64,000 nt of DNA, taken from assembly GCA_018699955.1 (NCBI GenBank), contig JABISG010000096.1:21979-85978 (forward strand), read 5' to 3'. The translations under genes were made by a program, and so were the position numbers. Each line of letters starts with the position of its first letter. Position 1 is the first letter of the stretch. Shown here in pieces: positions 9,618-18,363 of the stretch. A model generated the notes under the pieces. That model was not told where the DNA came from. It did not search any database and was given only the letters and a program-made list of their open reading frames with translations. This stretch comes from Planctomycetaceae bacterium. GTDB lineage: Bacteria; Planctomycetota; Planctomycetia; Planctomycetales; Planctomycetaceae.

Positions 9618-10661
9618 ATGGTCAATCGGGCGGCAATCCGGCGAATTCTGTTCGCATCCTGTCTCGTTCTGGGCGCATCTTGCCTGAATTCCGTCGCGGC
9701 AGCAGCAGACGATGAGGACACCCCGTTGATTCCCGAAGAGAAGACGAACGCGGAAAAGCCTCGAAAGAAAGTCTCGCTAAAAACTTTGGGCGGCCGACAG
9801 TTCTGGGGCGATGTCCATTTCTTCCACGGTTGGCGAATTCAGAAAAACGCCCTCACCGGCCATTTCCGGCTGCTCGATCCCAGAGATTTTCGCCACGCCA
9901 CCGGAACGCGCAAGGAATGCGACGACGAGTTGGGCCGTGTCACAGAAGAACTCAAGCTGGAGCCGATGACCGGCAAGGTGGTCATGCTGGTGCATGGCAT
10001 CATTCGCTCATCCAAGTCGTTTAACACAATGGCCGTCCGGCTGAAGAAAGACGGGTACACGGTCGTCGGTTTCGACTACCCCAGCACACGGACCGACATC
10101 CGCGATTCGGCCGAGTATTTGCGCAGCGTCATCGAGTCACTCGACAAAGTGAACGAAATCAACTTCGTCGTGCATAGCATGGGCGGCATTGTCGTCCGCA
10201 CGTATCTCGACAAACACAACGACAAACGCATCAATCGCATGGTAATGATGGGCGTCCCCAACGGCGGCGCGAACATGGCCGACCGAATGCGAAAAAACTC
10301 GCTGTACCGGCTCATCTACGGCCCTGCGGGACAGCAACTCGGCAGCGATCCGGAAGGTTTGATTGCGAAGTTGCCGACGCCGAAATTCGAGTTCGCTATC
10401 ATCGCCGGCGGTCGTAACACTTTGACCGGCTACAACCCGCTGGTCCCCGGCGACGACGACGGCACCGTCAGCGTGACCAGCGCCCGCCTGCCCGGCGCGA
10501 CCGACTTCCTGCTGGTCCCCTGCATGCATACGTTTATGATGAATCACGAAGCCGTCATCGATTCCACCCTCCGCTTCCTCGAATCCGGCCAACTCCGCAA
10601 AGAAGGCGACCCGCACCCGATCCCACCGAAGAAGGAAGAGGTGAAGAGGGACGGCGAGTAA
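9618..10661 (+). CDS. Exported alpha/beta hydrolase, lipase-like
   Basis: A 347-residue protein with an N-terminal signal peptide ending near residue 30 (alanine-rich VAAAAD), so it is probably periplasmic. The alpha/beta-hydrolase nucleophile elbow is HSMGG, with Ser187 predicted nucleophile; upstream VMLVHGI is the oxyanion-hole strand. A later His near position 300 (MHTFMMNHEAV) and an acid in the GDDDGTVSV loop would complete a triad. This resembles PGAP1/lipase-class-2 type esterases. The ATG at 9618 follows a GGGAGAG ribosome site; the earlier GTG at 9579 has none. Substrate unknown. The lipobox-like GASC inside the signal peptide lacks the usual Leu at -3 and is not taken as a lipoprotein mark. 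Confidence 0.75.
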   Translation: MVNRAAIRRILFASCLVLGASCLNSVAAAADDEDTPLIPEEKTNAEKPRKKVSLKTLGGRQFWGDVHFFHGWRIQKNALTGHFRLLDPRDFRHATGTRKECDDELGRVTEELKLEPMTGKVVMLVHGIIRSSKSFNTMAVRLKKDGYTVVGFDYPSTRTDIRDSAEYLRSVIESLDKVNEINFVVHSMGGIVVRTYLDKHNDKRINRMVMMGVPNGGANMADRMRKNSLYRLIYGPAGQQLGSDPEGLIAKLPTPKFEFAIIAGGRNTLTGYNPLVPGDDDGTVSVTSARLPGATDFLLVPCMHTFMMNHEAVIDSTLRFLESGQLRKEGDPHPIPPKKEEVKRDGE

Positions 10662-10674
10662 CACAGGCGACCAA

Positions 10675-10703
10675 ACCAGCCCGCAGCGCAAGCAAGGGTT
10701 TCG
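10675..10703 (+). repeat. Dispersed 29-bp repeat, copy 1
   Basis: The 29-bp segment running from ACCAGCCCGCAG through AAGGGTTTCG recurs exactly, in the opposite orientation, at 15288-15316. Both copies are intergenic. It is a dispersed planctomycete-type intergenic repeat whose translation yields the SPQRKQGF peptide that appears in spurious gene calls. Confidence 0.8.
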
Positions 10704-10776
10704 ACGTCGCGATCCATGGCATTGCCCGAATCATCCGTCAACGTGTGCCACTGGTTTTGTAGCCGCGAAGCGGCGA

Positions 10777-10941
10777 AAGGCAATAGCCCCGTCCGTCAGG
10801 GCGGGGAAAAGCCGCACACACGCGTGTCCAGCCCCGGAGGGGCGACACGATTGTTCGCGGTGTGATCCTTTCGCCCCTTGCGGGGCTTGCTGTCACAGAC
10901 GCATTCCGAATCCCCCGCCCTGACGGACGGGGCTATTGCCT
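10777..10941. repeat. Palindromic composite element with 29-30 bp inverted arms
   Basis: Arm 1 (about 10777-10807, AGGCAATAGCCCCGTCCGTC...) pairs with arm 2 (about 10911-10941) almost perfectly. Between them lie GC-rich pieces such as GCCCCGGAGGGGCGACA and CGCCCCTTGCGGGGC. No coding frame fits. It looks like a nested repeat of the REP or MITE kind in the 338-bp gap between the hydrolase and DUF1559 genes. Confidence 0.75.
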
Positions 10942-10999
10942 GCCGTCCCTTCGGGACTCAAGAGTGCAACTTCCCGACGTGCATCACCGGTAGGTTAGA

Positions 11000-11791
11000 T
11001 CAATAATCATCTTCAACCACTTCGCCCCCCGCACGCGTCAACATTGCCCGGAGCCGTTCCGGAGACGTGTCGTCGGCGATCCATCGCACGCTTCCATCGA
11101 CGCGGAGCACATGCGTGCCGCCGGTGTGTTGGCTCGACAATCCCATACCCGATGAGGGATTCACCTCACGGGCCATCTGCGACACATGCAGATCACGCGG
11201 CTCCGCCCAGTGAATACCGCTGTTGGCAACTTCGACGACAAGAATCGTCGTTGACTTGCCATCGGTGATGTCTTCAAGCCGACACACGCCGGCAGCCGGC
11301 CAGACGGTATCGGGGCCGATGACCGCCAGGTAGTTGGTCATACCGATGGGGACTTCGCTGTCAGATTCTTCCGCTACCTTCACATCTGAGAGGCAGCGAT
11401 AGAGCGGAATATCGACATCCAACAACGGCCGGTTGTGTGGGCTGTCCCACGGTTCATCCAGATGCAATTGGTCGTACAGCGGTTGTTGATCTAGTTCCGG
11501 CAATATCAACACGCGCCAACTGTACAACGGGCGGCCGTCCTTATCATTTACGTAAGCAGGTGGGAATGAGCCGTATGTCTCGTGGTAGTTGAGCAGCGCG
11601 ATGGCGAACTGCTTCAAGTTGTTCTTGCATGTTGATCGACGCGTCGGCTCTGGATAACCGTCGAGCGAAGGAAGCAGCAGCGCGATGAGGATTCCAGCAA
11701 AGACAACAATGATCAGCACATCCTTCGTTGACAGCCCCCCGCGGCACATGCTGCATTCGGCGTCGTTTCGTCGCTGCGTTTCATCCAACAT
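11000..11791 (-). CDS. DUF1559-family exported protein with atypical prepilin-like N terminus
   Basis: A 263-residue protein of the large planctomycete DUF1559 family. The first 40 residues hold a short N-terminal segment and then a hydrophobic helix (VLIIVVFAGILIALLLPSL); the next part (NNLKQFAIALLNYHETYGSFPPAY) is the usual family signature, and the C terminus has the VLRVDGSVRWIAD motif. Normal members carry GFTLIE before the helix for prepilin-peptidase cleavage; here the corresponding residues read GLSTKD, with Lys and Asp where the family has Ile and Glu, so processing may not occur. The start at 11791 is chosen because a GGGAGCGGGGA ribosome site lies upstream; the longer frame overlaps xdhC antisense. 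Function of the family is unknown; it is divergent from xdhC with a 102-bp shared promoter region. Confidence 0.7.
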   Translation of the reverse strand: MLDETQRRNDAECSMCRGGLSTKDVLIIVVFAGILIALLLPSLDGYPEPTRRSTCKNNLKQFAIALLNYHETYGSFPPAYVNDKDGRPLYSWRVLILPELDQQPLYDQLHLDEPWDSPHNRPLLDVDIPLYRCLSDVKVAEESDSEVPIGMTNYLAVIGPDTVWPAAGVCRLEDITDGKSTTILVVEVANSGIHWAEPRDLHVSQMAREVNPSSGMGLSSQHTGGTHVLRVDGSVRWIADDTSPERLRAMLTRAGGEVVEDDY

Positions 11792-11893
11792 GATCGCGTT
11801 CCCCGCTCCCTTCTTACACCCGCGCTGGTTAATCATCACGCATCCCAGTAGCATGGAAACAGACATCGCAATTGTATATCCGGACATCCACGC

Positions 11894-12979
11894 ATGCAAA
11901 ATATTCTTCAGGACCTCGAAGAGGTCATTCGGCACGGCAAGTCGGTCGCGTATACGGCGTTGGTCGAAACGCGCGGTTCGACGCCGCAGAAGGCCGGGGC
12001 GATGATGCTCGTTTATCCCGACGGCTCGCAGACCGGGACGTTGGGGGGCGGCTGCGTGGAGGCGGAAGTCAAACGCCGTGCGCTGCGGTTGCTGGATGAG
12101 GGCGAACGCGAGATTCTCAGCTTTCAACTCGACAGCGATTACGGTTGGGATGACGGGCTGATTTGCGGCGGCCGCATGCGGATGCTCGTCGATCCGATTC
12201 GACCGACCGACGATCTGGGATATTACCACACACTGGCCGAAACGATAAACGGCGGCCTTGGCTGCACCGAGACGATTGTTCTTGATGACGAGCAAACCGG
12301 CGCAAAGGCTGCCGACCGTTTTTTGCTCGATGTGGAAGGCAACGTGCTTGCTTCGCGTTGCAGCGGCGAAGTCCCCGCATCGCTTGCGGAAAACCTCAGA
12401 CCGCTGGTGCGTCGGCCACGGCCTTATGTTGTGGGCGGCATCTCCTATTTGCCGAGACTGGAACGCTGCCGCCTGTTGATTGTGGGCGCCGGCCACGTCG
12501 GGCAGAAGGTCGCCGCGATGGCCCACGACGCCGACTTCGACATCTGGGTGATCGACGACCGCGAACAATACTGCAATCCCGAACGCTTCCCGCAGGCGAA
12601 ACGGTTGATCGTCGATAACATTGACACCGCTTTATCCGGCCTCGACGTCGATCCGAACACCTATTGCATCATCGTCACCCGTGGCCACAATCACGACGAA
12701 GAGGCGTTGTATCATCTGGCAGAAAAGTCGGCCCGCTACGTCGGCATGATCGGCAGCAAACGGAAGATCAAGCTCATCTTCGATGACTTGCTGAAAGAAG
12801 GCGTCTCACGAGAAGCGCTGGCGAAAGTCTACGCCCCGCTCGGCTTCGACATCGGCTCACAAACCGTGCCGGAGATTGCGATCAGCATCGTTGCGGAATT
12901 GATCGCACATCGGAATCTGGGGGCAATTCCCGAACGCGTGCGGCCCGACAGTTTGATGGAATTGACGACAGACGACTGA
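11894..12979 (+). CDS. xdhC: XdhC/CoxI-family protein
   Basis: A 361-residue cytoplasmic protein. N-terminal residues 1-90 form the XdhC_CoxI domain (ETRGSTPQKAGAMM, then LGGGCVEAEV), and the C-terminal half is a Rossmann-type domain with the glycine motif VGAGHVGQ near 200. Members act in insertion or sulfuration of the molybdenum cofactor of xanthine dehydrogenase and related enzymes. No molybdenum hydroxylase subunits lie in this window, so the partner is elsewhere or the protein has a different role. The ATG at 11894 is the first in-frame start. The gene is divergent from the DUF1559 gene. Confidence 0.85.
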   Translation: MQNILQDLEEVIRHGKSVAYTALVETRGSTPQKAGAMMLVYPDGSQTGTLGGGCVEAEVKRRALRLLDEGEREILSFQLDSDYGWDDGLICGGRMRMLVDPIRPTDDLGYYHTLAETINGGLGCTETIVLDDEQTGAKAADRFLLDVEGNVLASRCSGEVPASLAENLRPLVRRPRPYVVGGISYLPRLERCRLLIVGAGHVGQKVAAMAHDADFDIWVIDDREQYCNPERFPQAKRLIVDNIDTALSGLDVDPNTYCIIVTRGHNHDEEALYHLAEKSARYVGMIGSKRKIKLIFDDLLKEGVSREALAKVYAPLGFDIGSQTVPEIAISIVAELIAHRNLGAIPERVRPDSLMELTTDD

Positions 12980-13064
12980 GAATTGACGATTGAAACAATG
13001 ACTTCGATGACAACCCTGATTTGCCTCGCTTCAACGGGAAGCGCATCAACTTGGAGAAACACCG

Positions 13065-14006
13065 ATGCTTTCACGACGTGAGTTTACCGCTGGAATCACA
13101 ACAGCCGCCCTCACCGCCATCTCGCCACGTCTGTTCGCAGCCAATGCCGAACCGAAGAAGGCGAGCAAGTACATCGACGTGCACACGCACATTGGCACGA
13201 CCTGGAACGGCGATGAGGAATTGACGCCGAAGATGTTGCTGAATTGGATGGATGACCATGATATCGAGAAGTCCGTTTTGTTGCCGCTCACCTCACCCGA
13301 GTCGTCGAGCTTTCTCCTGCTGACCGGGCCGGCGTTGAAGGCGGCCAAGCAGCATCCCGATCGGTTCATTCCGTTCTGCTCGATCGATCCGCGAACGTCG
13401 GTCCGCGGTGGGGTGAAGGGGTTCGTGAGCATCATTCAGAAATGGGTCGATCAGGGTGCCAAAGGGTTCGGCGAACACAAGGTGGGGCTGAACTTCGACG
13501 ACCCGCTGATGATGCAGATTTACGCCGCCTGCGAAGAGGTGGGCATTCCGTTACTGTTTCACCAGGACGCGCAGCGCGGATTGGACGAGCCGGGATTGCC
13601 GCGATTGGAACACGCGCTGGCGACATATCCCAAACTCAACTTCATCGGCCACGGACCGGGCTGGTGGGCATCGATTTCGGGCGACATCAAAACGCAGAAG
13701 GATCTTGGTAGCTACCCCAAAGGCCCGGTGGTTGAAGGGGGTGCCATTGACCGCTTGATGGGCAAGTACCCGAACATTTACGGCGACCTGTCGGCCGGCA
13801 GCGGTGCGAATTCGATCAGCCGCGACAAGAACTTCGGCCGCGAATTCATGATTCGCCGTAAGGACCGGCTGATGTTCGGCACCGATTATCTTCGCCCCGG
13901 CCAGAAGGTGCCGCAATTCGATGTCTTCGACGGTCTCGATTTGCCCAAAGAGGTTCAGGCGAGCATTTTCAAGGGGAACGCGACGCGCGTGTTGAAGTTG
14001 TCGTAG
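13065..14006 (+). CDS. Tat-exported amidohydrolase family protein
   Basis: A 313-residue protein starting MLSRREFTAG, a twin-arginine (RR-x-F) signal with a hydrophobic stretch and an Ala-rich cleavage region near residue 27, so it is predicted to be exported folded. The mature part is an amidohydrolase-2 TIM barrel: the metal motif DVHTH occurs at the start of the barrel, a LLFHQD motif follows in the middle, LNFIGHGPGW carries a likely His ligand, and MFGTDYLRPG contains the conserved C-terminal Asp. Related families include decarboxylases and lactonases; the substrate is not predictable. GGAGA lies just upstream of the start. It runs with the next oxidoreductase gene (88 bp gap), suggesting a small catabolic operon. 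Confidence 0.8.
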   Translation: MLSRREFTAGITTAALTAISPRLFAANAEPKKASKYIDVHTHIGTTWNGDEELTPKMLLNWMDDHDIEKSVLLPLTSPESSSFLLLTGPALKAAKQHPDRFIPFCSIDPRTSVRGGVKGFVSIIQKWVDQGAKGFGEHKVGLNFDDPLMMQIYAACEEVGIPLLFHQDAQRGLDEPGLPRLEHALATYPKLNFIGHGPGWWASISGDIKTQKDLGSYPKGPVVEGGAIDRLMGKYPNIYGDLSAGSGANSISRDKNFGREFMIRRKDRLMFGTDYLRPGQKVPQFDVFDGLDLPKEVQASIFKGNATRVLKLS

Positions 14007-14094
14007 CGGATCCGGTTTGTTGGGTTGCGGCACTGCAGGGAGCAACCGAACCGCATGAATGCGGTCACTACGAATTTGAAGGAGTGAAGCGAAG

Positions 14095-15249
14095 ATGTCG
14101 CCTGCCCCGCCTTACGGACTGCTGCTGATTGCCGGTTCGCAAACGCATCAGGAGAATTATGCACGGGCGTTTGCCGCCGATGAGCGTTGCCGGCTGATTG
14201 GATTGACCGACGAAGCCGACATCCCGATGCGCCGAGGGGAATTGAATCAACAGCTGGCCGACGAGTTGGGAATTCCACTGCTGGACGACATCGATGCGGC
14301 GTTGGCGCGCGATGATGTTCACATTGTTTGCGCTTGCCCGGAACCGGAACGTCGCGGGCTGTTGGCCGCCAAAGCGGCCCGCGCCGGCAAGCACGTTTAC
14401 ATCGACAAGCCGTTGACTTCATCGCTTGCGGCTGCCAATGAGGTGGTGCGGGCGGTTGATGATGCCGGCGTTCGCAGCCAGATGTTCAGCCTTGTCCGCT
14501 CACCAGCGGCCCGAGAAGCAATGGAAGTAATTCAATCGGGCCGACTGGGCGAATTGGTCGGCTTACACTGCGAATTGCTATTCGCCAAGGGCGTCGCCGG
14601 CACGGCCGACCTGTCGAAACCACGCGTCGAAAAAGTCGAAGCCGAACGGTTCACGTTCGTCGATTCCAAGCGGGAACTGTTTTGCGTCGGCCTGTATCCG
14701 CTGGTGCTGTTTCAATGGCTGACCGGCTCGCGGTTTCAGCACATCTCGGGCAGCACCAGCAACTATTTCTTTGCCGAGCATCAGCAGAACGACGTCGAGG
14801 ACTTTTCCTGTTTGTTGTTGGGGATGCAGAACGGCGTGGAAGCAACGATTACCGTTGGTCGCACGGGCTGGTCGAGTCATCCCGGGTTTGGGTTGCATCA
14901 GATTCATCTGGTGGGAACCAGCGGTGCCGTCACCATCGACGCTTTTCGGCCGCGGCTGGAAATCTACAGTGATGCACCGGCTTGGAAGCAGCCGGAGAAT
15001 CCGCATCCGGAAGACCCGATGGGCTTCTGGTCGAGTACGCAGAAATCGGGCGGAGTGAAAGAAAAGACCGATTGGTTTCCGATTCAGGCGGCGGCACAAA
15101 GCGACGCGGCTTACTTTCTCGACTGCATTGAGCAGGACCGCGCGAGTGATGTTCCGGCAGCCGTCGGTGCACACGCGGTCGAAGCGATACTTGCGGGTTA
15201 CGAATCGGCCGCCACGGGGACGACGGTTGAGCTAACGACGTCCGAATAA
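14095..15249 (+). CDS. Gfo/Idh/MocA-family oxidoreductase
   Basis: A 384-residue NAD(P)-dependent oxidoreductase fold. The N terminus lacks a signal peptide; residues about 10-130 are the Rossmann part with the family strand LLIAGSQTHQENYARAF in place of the usual GxGxxG, and the catalytic-site motif is seen as GKHVYIDKPL (Lys at the EKP-like position). The C-terminal part is the beta-sheet substrate domain. AAGGAG lies 9 bases before the ATG. These proteins are abundant in planctomycetes in sugar or polyol metabolism; the nearby amidohydrolase supports a catabolic role. The degenerate glycine motif leaves cofactor binding uncertain. Confidence 0.75.
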   Translation: MSPAPPYGLLLIAGSQTHQENYARAFAADERCRLIGLTDEADIPMRRGELNQQLADELGIPLLDDIDAALARDDVHIVCACPEPERRGLLAAKAARAGKHVYIDKPLTSSLAAANEVVRAVDDAGVRSQMFSLVRSPAAREAMEVIQSGRLGELVGLHCELLFAKGVAGTADLSKPRVEKVEAERFTFVDSKRELFCVGLYPLVLFQWLTGSRFQHISGSTSNYFFAEHQQNDVEDFSCLLLGMQNGVEATITVGRTGWSSHPGFGLHQIHLVGTSGAVTIDAFRPRLEIYSDAPAWKQPENPHPEDPMGFWSSTQKSGGVKEKTDWFPIQAAAQSDAAYFLDCIEQDRASDVPAAVGAHAVEAILAGYESAATGTTVELTTSE

Positions 15250-15287
15250 TTTCGGCAGGCTCGTCGTGACCGGTCGGCCATCGGCGC

Positions 15288-15316
15288 CGAAACCCTTGCT
15301 TGCGCTGCGGGCTGGT
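15288..15316 (-). repeat. Dispersed 29-bp repeat, copy 2
   Basis: Reverse-complement exact copy of 10675-10703, in the short gap between the oxidoreductase and prenyltransferase-repeat genes. Confidence 0.8.
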
Positions 15317-15327
15317 ATTCAAAACTC

Positions 15328-16356
15328 TTACCGCTGATAAATCGGCAGGAAGCCGTTATCGAGCTGCAGGATGGTTGCGTTGATGGCCGTTGTGTAAACC
15401 GGGCCGACGTGGCCTTCTTTCCACGCTCCCGAGGCCGACTGTTTGCGGAGGATGGTTTGGCCGACGTCTTTGAAATACTTCCCCCACTTTTCATCGCCCG
15501 TGCGGTACATCACCTGGGCATAGTAGTAATGGGCGTAGTGCCAGTGGCCGAAGTTGACTCCACCGCCGCGTCCCGGCCAGACGTTTTTCTCGCAGTAGGC
15601 GAGCATCTTCTTCACTTTTTCTGATTTGTAATCGCCGGCATTGAACATCGCCGCAACGGCGGCGGCCGTAATGGGCGGCCGTGCCGACCCACGCCGCTGA
15701 GCGCTGTAGACGATTCCGCCTTCGGGTGTCATACATTGTTCGATGTATTTGTGAGCCTTTTCGATGATTTCTTTGGCGACCGGAATGCCCGCATTGCGGC
15801 AGGCCCGGAGACCTTGCACCTGGGTGATACACGTTGAGCCTTCATCGAAGCCGTTGCCATCTTTGGCCGAAACGTAACCCCAGCCGCCCGCTTTTGTCTG
15901 GGCACTGCCGCTGAAGATGACGGCATTGGTCAGCACGCGTTTGAGTTCGGCTCGCCGTTCGGCATCTTCCTCTTCACCGTAAACAGATGAAAGAAACAGC
16001 ATCGAGAAACCGTGTCCGTAGGTGTAGCGGTAGTCGTTCTCGTATCCAATCAGTCCATTGGGACGTGCCATGCCCACCAGATAGTCGACGGCGCGGCGGA
16101 TGTTGTTGGAATATTTGCCCCGTGTTGTCGTCGATCCTTCGCACAGCAGCGCGGTTCCTGAGAGCGCCGTCATCGCCACGCGGTACTGGCCCTGGTTGGC
16201 TTCCCAATATCCCTGTCGCCGTTGTTCGCGGGCAAGCCAATCAAGCGCTTTGCTGGCAGCCAGTTTGACTTTGGGATCTTTGCCCGGCCGGTCGGCCCCA
16301 ATTGCGGGAACGACGAGGGAACAACAGACGGCGATGGAGCAGAGGAATCGCAGCAT
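15328..16356 (-). CDS. Exported prenyltransferase/squalene-oxidase repeat protein
   Basis: A 342-residue protein with a Sec signal peptide in the first 20 residues (MLRFLCSIAVCCSLVVPAIG). The mature part has the alpha-barrel repeats typical of terpene-cyclase/prenyltransferase-like domains: repeated segments with Gly-Trp-Gly or Gly-Tyr and an A-x-D-W-L turn, such as KALDWLAREQRRQGYW, GGWGYVSAKDG and SASGAWKEGHVGPVY. No DxDD cyclase motif is visible, so it probably binds rather than cyclises a ligand. The start at 16356 is preferred over the longer frame because it places the signal peptide at the N terminus. Such secreted proteins are frequent in planctomycetes; function unknown. Confidence 0.7.
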   Translation of the reverse strand: MLRFLCSIAVCCSLVVPAIGADRPGKDPKVKLAASKALDWLAREQRRQGYWEANQGQYRVAMTALSGTALLCEGSTTTRGKYSNNIRRAVDYLVGMARPNGLIGYENDYRYTYGHGFSMLFLSSVYGEEEDAERRAELKRVLTNAVIFSGSAQTKAGGWGYVSAKDGNGFDEGSTCITQVQGLRACRNAGIPVAKEIIEKAHKYIEQCMTPEGGIVYSAQRRGSARPPITAAAVAAMFNAGDYKSEKVKKMLAYCEKNVWPGRGGGVNFGHWHYAHYYYAQVMYRTGDEKWGKYFKDVGQTILRKQSASGAWKEGHVGPVYTTAINATILQLDNGFLPIYQR

Positions 16357-16499
16357 GGGAATCCCGCTTTCGTCAACAGAGTCAACGGCTGTGCGACCAG
16401 AAACGGCGTGCCAAATCGGCCTGCATGTATCAGACGATATCGGCACCAAAAGTCTAACAGGAAACGAGGTTTAAGTTAACTGCAGAGTCCCGCTGGCAA

Positions 16500-18008
16500 T
16501 CACGCCTCGGATTCATTGCCCTGACTGTACTCGTTCCGGTAGCGGACAATTCGCTCTAACGCCGGCTTGGCTCGCCCATTGGCATCGAGCAGTCCGGCAT
16601 GCGGATATTGATGCGGAGTCTGATCGGTGAAATGCGACCATTGGATCCCCACAACCGATTGCTTGGCCATGAGGAGTGGCAAGTACAGGTCAAGCCAATC
16701 GCATTGGGCCTGTTCGCTCCAGGGGGTTTTCCAGCCGTTGCGGTCGACTTCCCAGTCGGAGACAGCATTTTCGTCGGCACCGGTGGCCGAAGGAAATGCC
16801 AGCTTCACGTGCAATGGGACACCGAGCCCACTCCAGACGTCGATCATCCGCGAAAAGTCGAGCACGTCGCGCGACGCGCTTCCTCGGGGACGATAGCCGA
16901 CGCCGATTTCCAGGTTAATGCCCGAGAGCGCAGCTCCCGAGCGGATCAACGCATCGACAAATTGCATGGGCGAAAGATGATGATTTCCTCGCGCCTGATA
17001 TTCTCCCCAAGGCTGGTCAATTCCGATCAGCAACTGGTTCTCGTCATCGACCTGACTGGCGATTTCCAGCGTGCGTGCCGCAAGCGTCAATCGGTTCTCT
17101 TCGTTCAACGCAAGATATCCGCCGGAATTGACTCGCGCCGCAATTTCCCAGTTGCGAACTTTCCCCACATAACGGGACATGGCGGTTTCGATGAAGTCGC
17201 AGACGAAACTCTGCAAATTGAAGAAGTCGTGTTCCCACTGCCTCAGCCAACCGGGTACTCCTTCCGGCGACAGATCAATCAGCGGCCCGCCGATCACCAG
17301 CAGATTATTCTGCTGACACCATTCGACCTGCTGATCGTAAACGTCCCACTGATACTCACCTTCCTTGGGTTCAATCAACCGCCATTCCAGCGGGACGACG
17401 GCGGCAGTAAAAGCCTCACAGAATTGGCCCGGCCACGAGGCATCGGGAACTGTGTGCCCAAGGTTGCAACTCAGTGATGCGGGCAACTGCTTCGTTTTTC
17501 GGCGACGCACATCCAGCCTTTGGCTGGTGTAGGACTTCAGCACAATTTCCGCCGCCTGGAACGCAAACGCCAACGCCGAATTGGCTAACCGCGTTGCTTC
17601 TTCAGGTTTGTCCTGCACAGCCGTCGCGCGTGCAAACTGTCGATGTGCCTCACGATGCAAGCCGAGGAAATCATCGGGAACCGACATACCGGCCAATTCC
17701 CAATAACCTATCTGATCGCGAATGCGGCAAATCTTGCCCCGCGCCAACTCGACTGCCAGCACATAGGGTTCGTCTCGTTCCGGGAGCGACGAAGAAGTGA
17801 TGACGGGACGGCCAAACCCCTCGACGGGCCAGGCAACGTGCAGTTTGCCACTGTCGGAGCTTTGCCGACGGCAGGTCATGGTATTGCCGTCGATTTCCAC
17901 CCGGGTGGGATAAACTCGCCCATCGAGACCACTGATAAACGCCCGATGAGCCTCCGGCAAATCAGCGATCAATTCAGTCGGGTGGAGCAGGAAACGCATC
18001 ACGCCCAT
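16500..18008 (-). CDS. GH10-like protein lacking catalytic residues
   Basis: A 502-residue protein with a beta-rich N-terminal region (to about 170) and a C-terminal TIM barrel whose segments match glycoside hydrolase family 10: VPLEWRLIEPKEG (206-216), then a predicted strand with GVPGWL, then the region that normally carries the acid/base WxxxNE. Here that region reads WEIAARVN (287-294), so the Glu is missing, and the nucleophile strand (normally TELD) has PLHVKLAF instead. It is therefore probably a non-catalytic GH10-like sugar-binding protein or a pseudoenzyme. No signal peptide is visible. The start may be the ATG at 18008 or the next in-frame one nine bases later. Confidence 0.6.
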   Translation of the reverse strand: MGVMRFLLHPTELIADLPEAHRAFISGLDGRVYPTRVEIDGNTMTCRRQSSDSGKLHVAWPVEGFGRPVITSSSLPERDEPYVLAVELARGKICRIRDQIGYWELAGMSVPDDFLGLHREAHRQFARATAVQDKPEEATRLANSALAFAFQAAEIVLKSYTSQRLDVRRRKTKQLPASLSCNLGHTVPDASWPGQFCEAFTAAVVPLEWRLIEPKEGEYQWDVYDQQVEWCQQNNLLVIGGPLIDLSPEGVPGWLRQWEHDFFNLQSFVCDFIETAMSRYVGKVRNWEIAARVNSGGYLALNEENRLTLAARTLEIASQVDDENQLLIGIDQPWGEYQARGNHHLSPMQFVDALIRSGAALSGINLEIGVGYRPRGSASRDVLDFSRMIDVWSGLGVPLHVKLAFPSATGADENAVSDWEVDRNGWKTPWSEQAQCDWLDLYLPLLMAKQSVVGIQWSHFTDQTPHQYPHAGLLDANGRAKPALERIVRYRNEYSQGNESEA

Positions 18009-18363
18009 GTCGGCAAGCCAATCAACAAAGCTCTTGGTTCGTCTAATTTATTACGTGCAGCAAAGCGGACCCGTTAGAGGCCAACGCCGAGTTTATTCAA
18101 CACCGCCAAGTCCAATGATGTGAAGTACAGGCAAACAGAGGGTGCGAGCAGATTGTTGCCGGAGGTGTGAAAGCCGCATAAGGTCTTTTTCTTAGTGTAT
18201 CAGTGTAGTGCTGTGCTGTTTGTTGTTCAAGAAGGTCGTAGTGGGTAAACTTACCGCAAGTCGTGCGGAACCGCTCGCGTGTGCTGATCACTCGTCGATC
18301 CGTTCTTCGCGCGACGCTGGAAAATCCCCTCCCTCTTCCTTCCATAGTGACGACCCCACGAAC
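18009..18363. other. Intergenic region, promoter side of purC
   Basis: About 355 bases between the divergent GH10-like gene and purC. No frame, RNA or clear repeat. The overlapping antisense frame of 248 codons reaching into purC is a shadow. Confidence 0.45.

Noticed and set aside
11792..12568. N-terminal extension of the DUF1559 gene
   Set aside because: It runs antisense through xdhC, which has strong motifs, and the codons have no protein-like features.
14930..15322. Minus-strand frame starting with SPQRKQGF
   Set aside because: Its N terminus is the 29-bp repeat and the rest overlaps the oxidoreductase gene in antisense.
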